A DNA stretch of 64,000 bases, from positions 1,450,363 to 1,514,362 of the forward strand of contig JAYKAV010003099.1 of NCBI GenBank assembly GCA_035582835.1, written 5' to 3'. This document shows, one piece after another, positions 24,101 through 29,069 of the stretch. This DNA comes from Phoebastria nigripes (Eukaryota > Chordata > Aves > Procellariiformes > Diomedeidae). Every line of letters begins with the position of its first letter. The stretch's first letter is position 1. The notes beneath the pieces were generated by a model. The model saw only the letters and a list, made by a program, of their open reading frames with translations. It did no database searches and had not been told where the DNA came from. A program made the translations under genes and the position numbers.

Positions 24101-27100
24101 AATGAACTGTTAAATCTCCCGTAATGCTTCTGAACTACACAATTCCTGCTTTAAATATCTGTGATGCCTCTCCGCGCTACCATGCTGCTATTTCCCATTT
24201 CATGCTTTATATCTGACAAAAGGAAGAATGTGGGAGGAAAGGGGAGAAAAGAATATATTTGCAGCAAATTCTTTACTATTTTGTGGAAAGAAATTTATAA
24301 ATTTATGCATGCTGGGGAGTAAATCCAGTGGAGAAGTGAACTCAGTAAGCAGGTTGATATGTATAGCACAGGGAGGTTTACAGCTCCCGCAAGGGCTGCG
24401 GAAGTAAATGAATTGATCACATGAACATGGTCGCTGCCCAACATAAACCAAAGTGTGGGGTGGAAGCTGTGTGGTTAGTTATTCAGCTGTGCCAAAGCAC
24501 TGCTAGGTAATACACAGTTTCAGCCTTTCTCCATAGATGCCAGGCTACTACTGACCTCTGTAAACTGGAGCAGGAGGAGCAGATGCCACTTTGCACACCT
24601 TTCTCTTCAGGGGTCTTTTTTGCAGTGGCTCTTTAGCATAGGCAGAAAACAGGCACTTCTGCTCCTGAGATGCTGCTTGCTGCTTTTGCTTCTGCTCCCG
24701 GATTCTCTTCTTGAGTTGCTCTAACTTCTTTTGGGGTGATTTTTTCCACAACTCTTCCAGCTTCTGATCACTGGGCCTGCTGGCTGATGAAAGGTGGTAT
24801 GTAGGAAGCAGGACAGCCGTGGGCACAGGACCGTTGCTCCGGCTGCCATGTGGGACAGCTGAGAAGAGACTGCTCCCAGCAGGGGAGTGAGGTGGGTGAT
24901 GCAGAGAGCAGGGAGATTTTTCCTTTTGTACTGTGCGACCTCTTGAATCTGCCTGCTCCCTGAAATTGTCCCTTCTTGGTTTGTACACGCTCTTTGCAGG
25001 AGACCATGTCCCAGCTGTGCCTTCACCATCCGCAGCCTCCCTCCTGGCAGGGCTGCAAGGTGCTGAGCGTGAGTCTCCCCTGGGGGACAGAGGGGTCATC
25101 CTGGATGGGCCAGAGCTCACGGCCGGGCTCTCAAGGCAACAGGTCTGTGACCAAGCAGGGGAGAGAGCAGCACAGTTTCCCTTTCTTAAGAAAAAGAAAA
25201 CCAAGACTGAATATGTAGGGTGTATTATTAAATTATTCAATAGACTGCTAATATGAATGACAGTTGAGTTTCTAGAACATGCTCCGATGGTGATCTCCGT
25301 GTCTCCACAGGATCAGCATTTTGCCAGTTACCAGCAGTTTGGCAAATGAAGATAATATTGGGAAAGTACAAAGCGAACCGTGGTCTGATAAGAGTTATTA
25401 CAAGCATGGGCAGACAGACTAACACAGAGAACTGGTGTCAGGGCATTGGCTGTTCCACTGGCTTCTTGGTCAGCACTTCCGAGGGTGAAATTGTCTGGTG
25501 ACTTTTTCTTTTTTTCTAATAAATAGTAAGGTGCTAAACTTTTTCTGAAGTCCTGCATCCCAGAATTTTAAATCCCTTTATGTGTGCACTCGCCTCTTCA
25601 TCCACTAAGTGCTATACATTAAGGTTATTATTTACCTGCAGACTGGAGGAATCTCATTGCTCTTTTTCTCATTCAAAGCTTTTTTCACCTCTGTTCCTCT
25701 CGCCATCTACAGTGTAGCAAAATTATGTCAATGTCAAAATGTCAAAAAGATTCCTTAGCCATTAAATTAAACCAGTTCATTTTACTGGGGACTATTCCCC
25801 AACCAAATCTGGCCCTGTGGACACCTGGGTACAATTTCTTTCACACTTGGTAATGAGCCTGCCAGCATTGCAGTTCTGGGACGGAAAAGTGAGAGTTTGT
25901 TCTTTGGTGTAAAAATCTCTGTGTACTCTGTCTCCATGCCACCCAGGTCTGCAGGGCAGACTGAGTATTTGGTTACTAGCTTGCACGGAAACCCATGCTA
26001 CCTTTAGTACCCTGTGTCCCAACTACTTGAGTATCATAGTATATGGTGTTAAAGTGTGCTCCACCAGGTCACAGTGTGCCCCTGTCATTTAAACCCAGTG
26101 ACAAACATTCATCTCATCTTTCTTTCCCTTGTTCAAATGGCTTAGGAGGAAGAAAAAAGATTCACATGCAAAACCACAAGCTCCAGCAAAGCTTCTAACA
26201 GATCAACTCAACACACCTCTCTTGCTATCCTTGTTACCGAGACCGGGGTCCAGGCAGTGAACCATCTCCATGAGCATGGTACAAAGCCCTGCTGCTCAGG
26301 GAGGAAATAGCATCCATAAATATTAAAGGCTGGCAGCTTAAACTATTCCCAGCCAATAAGCCATCTCAAAAACAAATACCCAGCAGATGCGAAAATAATA
26401 ACAAGTGAAGTCTGTTCTTGTCATTAGTTTTTAAGAGTCTTCTGGAATTTGGTTAAATTTCCTGCTTTTTTCTTATCCNACTTTGGCTTTTAGAGATTAT
26501 TTTAAACACATTATGTATTTCCTGCAAAANNAAAAAAAAAAAAAAAAAAAGCTGTATTTACATCACTTCAGTTATCTCCAGGAAAAAAAACCTCAGAGGA
26601 CAAGCACAAGTAGCTTTTACTTTGCTGTAGCTGGTGGGTATTAATGCTGCATCTTTTGCCTGAGCTCTCTCCAGCAAGGTGTGACTCCTTGTGCATTGTG
26701 ATATTCTTCTGGGAACATTAGTAGAAAGCTGATGAAAATATACACTTTCCTCAATAAAAAGGGCCTTTCACTATCTCTTGTCACCTTCCCTTCCCTCCAG
26801 CACCAAAGCAGTCCCCCTGTCTCAGCAGTTTCCCAGTAACTCAGAACTCACCAAAGCTTTTTTCATGCCAAAGCTTTCTTCTGGCTGCCTGTGATTTGGC
26901 ACAACTCCACGTTTGATGATAACATTTGTTTTCAATCCTTTGTAGCTGTGAAAAGGCAGATTTTTCTTTTGAAGGGAGACATATGTTTTTTTTTCCGTGG
27001 TAGCCTTTTGCTGGCATACGCTGCTTCTCTGATTAATTTTGCAGCTCCTAGTTACTCTGTAAATACTGGCATGTCTGAGCATGTTCCATGTGGTATTTCC

Positions 27101-29069
27101 TACTGTTGGAAAGAATGCAATTGACTGGGAAGATAAGAGATGAAATCACTTCTCTCCATTATTTACACTTTGCATGTATGTGTGCCTCGGATTTTTACCA
27201 GAGCTGCTCTGATGTTTTTAAAAACAGCATAAGCTGGAAGTAACCCCAGCCAAAAGCAACTTCAACAGTGTGATACTAGTGTCTGGCCTTGACTGCGCAA
27301 GCAACACTGCATGCATTTGGATAATATTATGCATTCATCTGTGCAATTTCACTGTTATGATTGCAGCTGCTGTGCCTGATATAAACATTATTATGTTTCC
27401 TACTAAGACGACAATAAGACAGGGAGAATTCAGAGGATGTCCCGGCCCAGTGAGTGTCAGCTATTATTCTGCTCAGGGCTTCAACCACAACCAAGGCAAA
27501 CCTTCATCTGTTCTTGTCATTAATTTTGAAGTGTGTTGTGAAATTTGGTAAGATTCCTTGCTTTTCTCCTTATCCTCTTTTTGTCATTTAGCAAGTGATT
27601 AAAGAGGTTATATGTTCATTGCAAAAGAACAAACAAAATGGCATGTTTACATCACTTTCAATTACATTATTTCCATGAAAGAAAACTCTGTGGAGGTGAT
27701 GCACAGGTAGCTGACAGAAAGCGATAAAGGTATGTGACAGCAAGCGTTCCCTGAACCGCACGTACCACTGCTTTGGCTTTCTGAAGACTTCTAAGCCAAG
27801 GCCACATCTGCAGAAGCGAGAGATGAAAGACATGTTTTAGCATCTCTTCACACGTGTCTTCATTATAGGCAATTTCCCCTCATGGCCAAGCCAGAATAGA
27901 TTATAGAGCTTGTGGCTGAAACACAGAACTGCTCCTGAAAAATTGTGTCTGGACTGCTTTTATATACAGCTTGTTTTCAATGTGTGCTTAGTTCCGTCAG
28001 AGCTAGTGCTCTTTGAGCTATGTTAGTGCTTATTCAGCAAAATCCTCACTGATATTAGCTGGTAGTTTTGCACGTATTTAAGAAAGACTGAGCTGAATTT
28101 CCCAATTCAGTTCTATTTGGTAGTAGTCACTCACAAAAAAACCCCATACAGGATTACTTGTGAGAGTAAGAATGGCTTATGTCTTTTTACAGAAAAAACA
28201 AAGCAACACATCAGATACAGAGAAGCTCATAGTGTGAACTTATTGCATACATTCAACAGTAATTGAGTCTTGATGATGTCAGGCTGAGAAAGATTCATAG
28301 AGCAGGTTTCTGTTAGAAAGCAGCATGAAATGGGGAGTTTTGGTGTTGCTGTAAGAGCTACAAGCACAGTTACAAAACTGTACAACACTCTCCAAACTTC
28401 AAAATATTTGCTCCATTGTGTCTGAACTCATGCAATCCAGATTAAACTAAGCACCAAAGTCTTCCAATAAGCAATAAATCCTTGGTTTAAAATAAAGTTA
28501 TCCAAGTCTCTGCTATGACCGTACAGAGGAAAATGGAAGCTCGTACCCATGTACCAGCTAGAGGATCTGATTCTCCAGAGGCAAAACTGTTATCCATCTT
28601 TCAGCTGTGCTAGAGCTCTGCTTACTTGACATCCATGTCTGAAATAACCATGCAAAAGGACTAGTCATTGCTGCCCTTTCAGAACAGCCTAGGTCATTTT
28701 TATGCCTATATATATTTTTTCTCATCCATAATAGCTGACTGCCCATAAAGACCCTCATCATTTACATTTCTGTGGTGTTTGCAAATGTTACCTGTTGTTA
28801 TTAATTTTCTCAGCCTTGTGAGGCAGTCTCAGGAAGAGACAGGGATATGACACAGTTGGTAAATGTCCTGCTCTGGGTCAATACACATTGAAGAGCTGCC
28901 CTGGGAGCTCAGGAGTCTAGCGCACTCACCTGAGGCAATGACTGTATGATCAGAGAGTCAAGAAAGTCAGCTCCCTCCTATGTCCCCCTGTTACTGCCTG
29001 GTTAACACTTACCTTTTGAAGCCTCATCCATGCATGGAACAAACTCTCCACTCCACAAATCTCCAGGAG
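68..29069 (-). CDS. CCDC187: CCDC187-like gene (CEP350 paralogue), span of exons seen; 3' end lies outside the window
   Basis: This span holds about 20 proven or candidate minus-strand exons, listed separately. Seen directly: exons with GT/AG borders whose phases mostly agree, encoding a Lys/Glu/Gln/Ser-rich protein with several short coiled coils and no signal peptide in the main chain. Several segments resemble CEP350 in the same order, including an IENK segment near the N-terminus, a basic coil ending in APPAPVYRG, a WREGQKL motif, a RNKRLQEVYRKQKEA coil and an EELRARHQ coil. CEP350 is a large centrosome and centriolar-satellite protein that binds microtubules; a centrosomal or microtubule role here is inference from that homology. 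Divergence from CEP350, which is well conserved among vertebrates, points to the paralogue CCDC187. The 3' exons continue beyond position 1. The promoter is not fixed; candidates are the CpG island near 46.4 kb or a site closer to 29 kb. Four of the exons contain a single N base. Confidence 0.75.
301..488 (-). CDS. CCDC187: CCDC187-like exon with the conserved EELRARHQ coil
   Basis: The exon is 188 nt. Its acceptor is CTCTGCTCTGTCCCCAG and its donor is CG|GTGAGG. Phase is 0 in and 2 out. It begins WSEVGRHYGG, continues through FSLAMVEQCLRGEELRARHQ, and ends in a Lys/Ala/Glu-rich helix closing with ELAWLGHQKR. The block is closely similar to a CEP350 coil containing F..F(T/S)..MV......EELRARHQ.ALL.LR.KAL and AELAWLEHQK, which is the strongest single link to the CEP350 family. 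A second AG closer to the coil (ending at 436) could serve as an alternative acceptor, but the upstream one matches the phase of the preceding exon and keeps the family's Phe residues. Confidence 0.87.
614..759 (-). CDS. CCDC187: CCDC187-like exon, Leu-rich then acidic Ser-rich segment
   Basis: The exon is 146 nt with acceptor TCTTCTCCTTAG and donor CCG|GTAGCA, phase 1 in and 0 out, which joins cleanly to the 301-488 exon. The open frame reads SLLAEHGEPLHDHQTLNLL, then a proline/histidine stretch, then DDSGESSEQASSDSP. The acidic Ser-rich end resembles a phospho-acceptor linker. One N base at 660 leaves a residue undetermined. The intron to the next exon is only about 125 bp. No recognised domain; assignment rests on splice sites, phase and position. 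Confidence 0.75.
760..2062. other. Intron; one weak exon-like segment, otherwise nothing recognised
   Basis: AT-rich intronic sequence. A minus-strand segment near 870-930 follows a fair acceptor (GACTCTCCTCAG) and stays open as APTEGSTQTRLPSPCKG, but it lacks a good GT donor, so I do not call it an exon. No repeat family recognised. Confidence 0.5.
2063..2166 (-). CDS. CCDC187: CCDC187-like exon with two possible donors
   Basis: Acceptor CTGTGTTTGCAG, phase 0 in, which fits the phase-0 end of the 3085-3195 exon. The frame reads ECSSSKGSYSSVPRLDHAEQ, then WRGYQSEG, with one undetermined residue from an N. Two donors are possible. GGCAG|GTACAG at 2063 gives 104 nt ending in phase 2. GGAAG|GTGACA at 2082 gives 85 nt ending in phase 1, which is the phase the 614-759 exon needs. 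The shorter form is therefore favoured unless an unseen exon lies between. Serine-rich linker with no recognised domain. Confidence 0.6.
2167..3084. other. Intron, nothing recognised
   Basis: Low-GC sequence without a supportable exon or repeat on either strand. Confidence 0.5.
3085..3195 (-). CDS. CCDC187: CCDC187-like coiled-coil exon
   Basis: The exon is 111 nt (37 codons), phase 0 to 0, with acceptor ATTTCCTAATGCAG and a near-consensus donor GAG|GTAAGA. It encodes VHQLQQKQKLTVLREKAKLE followed by VQESQRFLSDLLQHNSE, a clear amphipathic coiled coil with Leu/Val spacing and high Gln/Lys/Glu content. It continues the helix started in the 3606-3703 exon. CEP350 has comparable Gln/Lys-rich coils in its C-terminal half, though I cannot align this one residue by residue from memory. 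Confidence 0.87.
3196..3605. other. Intron, nothing recognised
   Basis: A 410-bp intron between two phase-0 coiled-coil exons. The open frames seen here on both strands have no splice or codon support. Confidence 0.5.
3606..3703 (-). CDS. CCDC187: CCDC187-like exon, start of a coiled coil
   Basis: The exon is 98 nt with acceptor CCTAAGCTTCTGCAG and donor AAG|GTACAG, phase 1 in and 0 out. The translation is GEGDPSCTELEEKHKSHLDN then LRQTSLLLAHKLK, an acidic lead-in that turns into a charged Leu-periodic helix and runs directly into the 3085-3195 exon. Its phase-1 entry matches the phase-1 exit of the 10232 exon. Confidence 0.82.
3704..10231. other. Long intron; a few exon-like fragments, no supported gene
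   Basis: About 6.5 kb of AT-rich DNA. Two isolated good-looking minus-strand donors occur: GAG|GTAAGTG near 5180, and GCA|GTAAGTG near 6192 preceded by an open KEKKLSLNKAA. Neither gives an exon with a matching phase. The 153-codon plus-strand frame at 7382-7843 has no homology I recognise, no splice context, and an overlapping open frame on the other strand, so I treat it as chance. Short simple repeats occur, including a CAGCA array at 9901. Confidence 0.45.
9901..9933. repeat. Short (CAGCA)n-type microsatellite
   Basis: Six to seven imperfect copies of CAGCA/CAGCG in tandem within an intron. Confidence 0.8.
10232..10422 (-). CDS. CCDC187: Coding exon, probably of the CCDC187-like gene; acceptor ambiguous
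   Basis: A strong donor, ACTTTG|GTAAGG, ends a long open frame that includes NHYRCETIFKVQNQEEIANQ, then a Pro/Ser/Thr-rich stretch and the acidic end THDGFEQDFG. It exits in phase 1, which matches the 3606-3703 exon. Three acceptors are possible: ACACAG ending at 10423 (phase 2 in, best context), CCACAG (phase 0 in), and CTCACAG ending at 10403 (phase 1 in, poor pyrimidine tract but consistent with the upstream exon candidates). Codon-like CpGs (ACG CCG, GAC GGC) support coding. No domain recognised. It could alternatively be fed by the TATA/signal exon at 13.4 kb. Confidence 0.62.
10575..10624 (-). CDS. Exon-like segment ending in a near-consensus donor
   Basis: This is a 50-nt segment with donor GGCAG|GTATGA and acceptor GTGTTGTTAG. 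Only one of three frames is open: FPDNMKVQERGFCTLAG, entering in phase 2 and leaving in phase 1. Phase 2 matches the exit of the signal-sequence exon at 13378-13448, and phase 1 matches the shortest form of the 10232 exon. The acceptor tract is weak. It may be a real small exon of a nested or alternative transcript, or chance. Confidence 0.35.
10625..13377. other. Intronic DNA with one overlapping AP-1/octamer site; no gene supported
   Basis: No exon that I can support. A TGAGTCA and an ATTTGCAT motif overlap at 11952-11965 (see separate entry). A short frame after GTGTGTTTGAGCAG at about 13217 could continue the signal-sequence exon in phase but stops after roughly 21 codons. Confidence 0.45.
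11952..11965. promoter_or_regulatory. Overlapping AP-1 and octamer motifs
   Basis: The perfect AP-1 core TGAGTCA (11952-11958) shares its final A with the perfect octamer ATTTGCAT (11958-11965). Both are known binding sites, for bZIP and POU factors respectively. The surrounding 100 bp is GC-richer than the rest of the intron. Enhancer function is inference. Confidence 0.35.
13378..13448 (-). CDS. Candidate first coding exon with a signal or signal-anchor sequence, nested in the CCDC187-like gene
   Basis: The ATG at 13448, in the context AAGAAAATGG, opens a frame reading MVGFITLVLMCACLYATLI followed by HSNG. This is a short hydrophobic core of the kind seen in signal peptides and type II signal anchors. 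It ends at a near-perfect donor, GGAAG|GTAGGT, in phase 2. A TATAAAA box lies 94 bp upstream of the ATG, leaving room for a leader of roughly 70 nt. TATA box, leader, start codon, hydrophobic stretch and donor in the right order and spacing are more than I expect by chance. I do not recognise the family and found no long catalytic or Cys-rich exon downstream. It could be a small secreted protein, a decayed gene, or an alternative 5' exon of the host gene. Confidence 0.4.
13542..13548 (-). promoter_or_regulatory. TATA box of the nested signal-sequence exon
   Basis: TATAAAA on the minus strand. A start site 25-32 bp downstream would fall near 13510-13518, giving a leader of about 65-70 nt before the ATG at 13448. 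Confidence 0.35.
13944..14048 (-). CDS. CCDC187: Candidate exon of the CCDC187-like gene
   Basis: This is a 105-nt segment, phase 1 to 1, with donor CCCAG|GTGGGG and acceptor CTGGACAG. The frame reads ITKERTYVQQTGHRMPNLPF then RAKDELSVLRDPCPG, charged and repeat-free, consistent with a linker in this protein. The phase fits both the 16316 exon upstream and one form of the 10232 exon downstream. The acceptor's pyrimidine tract is weak. Moderate to low certainty. Confidence 0.42.
14107..14256 (-). CDS. CCDC187: Candidate exon of the CCDC187-like gene
   Basis: A 150-nt open segment, phase 1 to 1, follows the acceptor GTAACTGCCCCAG. It encodes GGSSLVTGRTVKGPVSSDAI and a Pro/Arg-rich continuation ending VSLQRG. 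The donor GAG|GTCTTC is weak, and the intron to the 13944 candidate would be only 58 bp, below the usual vertebrate minimum, so the two segments are unlikely to be spliced exactly as drawn. The same CCCCAG|GTGGGT could instead be a donor for an upstream exon reading KPSAFSLYLREQRHIPV. Confidence 0.28.
14720..15065. promoter_or_regulatory. Intragenic CpG island, interrupted by an assembly gap
   Basis: GC-rich, CpG-dense sequence on both sides of a 100-N gap, in sharp contrast to AT-rich flanks. It includes CGCGG-type clusters and many CCCGCC/GGCGGG elements. The gap probably reflects unreadable GC-rich sequence of unknown true length. It lies inside the CCDC187-like gene, between exons at 16.3 and 10.4 kb, so it may be an alternative or unrelated promoter. 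Confidence 0.7.
14841..14940. other. Assembly gap of 100 N
   Basis: Exactly 100 N bases, the usual placeholder for a gap of unknown size. Confidence 0.98.
15066..16066. other. Intron, nothing recognised
   Basis: No supported exon, repeat or RNA gene. Confidence 0.45.
16067..16114 (-). CDS. CCDC187: Candidate 48-nt exon of the CCDC187-like gene
   Basis: Acceptor GAGTGTTTGCAG and donor GTCACAG|GTGCCC bound 48 nt read in phase 1 to 1 as LFSAQLANLTPRRVT. It follows the 16316 exon in phase, and the start LFSAQL resembles the VFSARI that follows the equivalent coil in CEP350. The similarity is short, so confidence is limited. Confidence 0.38.
16316..16995 (-). CDS. CCDC187: CCDC187-like large exon with the KAIHSLSKELAEKI coil
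   Basis: The exon is 680 nt with acceptor TTTTTGTTTAAACAG and donor TTGCAAG|GTAGAT, phase 2 in and 1 out. It begins NQLLDTVQSPKKRAALASPA, passes through Ser/Pro-rich sequence, then reads SPYRSKQDRVKAIHSLSKEL and AEKIEMATKRLNEAS. This matches CEP350's segment with a YKSK.DRIEALKA start and an SRIE..AKKL.GA end. A Ser/Thr/Asp/Glu-rich linker follows, ending HLYTGEDLSNTLQ. One N base at 16888 leaves a residue unknown. The whole exon is open in only this phase. Confidence 0.88.
16996..17489. other. Intron with a short tandem duplication
   Basis: Nothing coding seen. A roughly 16-bp unit (AAAATACAAAGCATAA) is repeated twice near 17214-17245. Confidence 0.5.
17490..17581 (-). CDS. CCDC187: CCDC187-like small exon
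   Basis: The exon is 92 nt, acceptor TTCTGTTTCAG, donor GGCAG|GTACTC, phase 0 in and 2 out, fitting both neighbours. It encodes EQISGGILERSFMAWVDKTS then CTLLSKDHRGR. It has no recognised domain; the position corresponds to the linker after the RLQEVYRKQKEA coil in CEP350. Confidence 0.78.
17949..18697 (-). CDS. CCDC187: CCDC187-like large exon with the RNKRLQEVYRKQKEA coil
   Basis: The exon is 749 nt with acceptor TTTCCAAATGCTTTCCACAG and perfect donor GTAAGT, phase 1 in and 0 out. The order is: a Ser-rich start; VEVLQRYLGI, matching CEP350's LDVLHRHLQ; a basic Ser/Lys linker; then SSEIVQEFMYRKNEERKKKS and MRNKRLQEVYRKQKEAIGKK. That last block is the clearest CEP350-like coil in the window: CEP350 has a (D)EVRQYI.RQ.EERKRK..EEKK start and an NKRLQELYRKQKEAF end. 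The exon finishes ESPQCKLEQ. An N at 18540 leaves one residue undetermined. Many residues differ from CEP350, as expected of a paralogue. Confidence 0.92.
18698..19443. other. Intron, nothing recognised
   Basis: AT-rich intron of about 750 bp. The open frame near 19.05-19.3 kb on the plus strand has no splice support. Confidence 0.5.
19444..19572 (-). CDS. CCDC187: CCDC187-like exon with the WREGQKL motif
   Basis: The exon is 129 nt, acceptor CCTCTGTTTCAG, phase 1 to 1. It reads AKLPGASAWREGQKLARKLL then GPPPKFPNLRSTAEEQTTANTF. CEP350 carries the equivalent SWRDGQKLVKKILGPAPR, so the match is specific and in the expected order. The donor TTTG|GTACAG is modest, but its phase fits the next exon. 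A stop codon follows soon after in the intron. Confidence 0.87.
19573..22537. other. Intron; one coding-like minus-strand frame without good borders
   Basis: The minus-strand frame at about 20560-20790 (…FQDNPINQSVSESASC…) has protein-like composition. Its possible acceptors and donors do not give phases matching both neighbouring exons. Otherwise AT-rich, nothing recognised. Confidence 0.4.
22538..22630 (-). CDS. CCDC187: CCDC187-like exon, basic Gln/Ser-rich linker
   Basis: The exon is 93 nt with acceptor CCTTCTGATAAAAG after a T-run and a strong donor GACAG|GTAAAG, phase 1 to 1. The frame reads QRERSSARRIQMQSQRQLSP then KSSVLEGAATG. It sits between the APPAPVYRG exon and the WREGQKL exon, where CEP350 has a basic linker, and its phases fit both. 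Confidence 0.65.
22631..24555. other. Intron with a small in-frame tandem duplication; no gene
   Basis: At 22696 and 22765 a roughly 25-bp block (ATGACTGCTGTCACCAACAA and a diverged copy) is repeated 69 bp apart. The overlapping open frames on both strands there reflect GC content and lack splice support. Confidence 0.5.
24556..25184 (-). CDS. CCDC187: CCDC187-like large N-terminal exon
   Basis: The donor AGAG|GTCAGT ends the exon in phase 1 inside the Gly of APPAPVYRG, as in CEP350 (APPAPAYKG). The content is a Ser/Pro/Arg-rich region (PLSPRGDSRSAPCSPARREA), then SDQKLEELWKKSPQKKLEQL and KKRIREQKQKQQAASQEQK, then PLKRKVCKVASAPPAPVYRG. CEP350 has the corresponding KLEKLKERIRKQ coil and KVATAPPAPAYKG. 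Two acceptors are plausible: GTTTTCTTTTTCTTAAG at 25185 (phase 2 in, 629 nt; used here because it matches the 25636 exon) and GCTTGGTCACAG at 25145 (phase 0 in, 589 nt). This is one of the two best-supported exons in the window. Confidence 0.9.
25185..25635. other. Short intron; one open segment without a donor
   Basis: A minus-strand frame after CTATTTATTAG reads EKKKKSPDNFTLGSADQEAS, with protein-like composition, but no donor in the phase needed by the next exon. Confidence 0.4.
25636..25706 (-). CDS. CCDC187: Candidate CCDC187-like exon or alternative first coding exon
   Basis: From an ATG right after an AG (ACACTGTAG|ATGGCG) the frame reads MARGTEVKKALNEKKSNEIP then PVCR. It ends at a strong donor, CTGCAG|GTAAAT, in phase 2, which joins the long form of the 24556-25184 exon. 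The other two frames contain stops. It cannot follow the 26852-26945 exon directly, because that exon leaves in phase 1. Either an exon is missing between them or this is an alternative start. Composition is typical of the host protein. Confidence 0.42.
26340..26640 (+). repeat. Left copy of an old direct duplication
   Basis: Shares an ordered series of similar blocks with 27440-27720: TGTTCTTGTCATTA, then TGAAATTTGGT-like, CTTGCTTTTCTCCTTATCC-like, ATGTTTACATCACTT-like and AGGACAAGCACAAGTAGCT-like sequence. Order and spacing match, so this is a duplicated segment about 1.1 kb apart, or two copies of an unnamed interspersed repeat. Confidence 0.7.
26527..26550. repeat. Poly(A) run with two undetermined bases
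   Basis: About 22 A residues interrupted by NN, inside the left duplicated block. Confidence 0.85.
26852..26945 (-). CDS. CCDC187: CCDC187-like N-terminal exon with the IENK motif
   Basis: The exon is 94 nt between a strong acceptor (AAATCTGCCTTTTCACAG) and a strong donor (CTTTG|GTGAGT). In phase 0 it reads LQRIENKCYHQTWSCAKSQA then ARRKLWHEKSF. Together with the previous micro-exon it gives LQKAKAVLQRIENK, matching the N-terminal LSQTKAALRHIENKLE of CEP350. A second frame is also open through the exon, but only this one carries the homology and the matching phase. Confidence 0.77.
27440..27720 (+). repeat. Right copy of the old direct duplication
   Basis: Counterpart of 26340-26640, in the same orientation. 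It ends about 45 bp from the N-terminal micro-exon at 27766-27807. Confidence 0.7.
27766..27807 (-). CDS. CCDC187: CCDC187-like N-terminal micro-exon, 14 codons
   Basis: The acceptor CTTTCATCTCTCGCTTCTGCAG is one of the best in the window; the donor is GTG|GTACGT. The 42-nt exon is phase 0 to 0 and reads MWPWLRSLQKAKAV; one alternative frame has a stop. It continues into LQRIENK of the next exon. CEP350 has SWDALSQTKAALRHIENK at its N-terminus, so Trp, Leu and the KA/TKA helix line up. The Met directly after the splice site may be the initiator or internal. Confidence 0.73.
27808..29012. other. Intron, nothing recognised
   Basis: No supported exon or repeat in about 1.2 kb. Confidence 0.5.
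29013..29069 (-). CDS. CCDC187: Probable 5' exon of the CCDC187-like gene, coding status unclear
   Basis: The exon is 57 nt with acceptor ACGTGCTTTTGCACAG and a perfect donor AAAAG|GTAAGT. Two frames are open. In phase 0, which the next exon needs, it reads LLEICGVESLFHAWMRLQK. The Met in that frame would give a protein start MRLQK-MWPWL. It could equally be 5' untranslated, with translation starting at the Met of the next exon. Splice signals are strong; coding is uncertain. Confidence 0.52.

Larger units (their letters stand above)
25707..26851. other. Intron containing one copy of an old duplication and a poly(A) run
   Basis: Holds the left copy of the direct duplication (about 26.34-26.64 kb) and an A-run with two N bases at 26527-26550. 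No exon supported, though phase requires at least one exon between 26852 and 25184 unless alternative starts are used. Confidence 0.5.
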
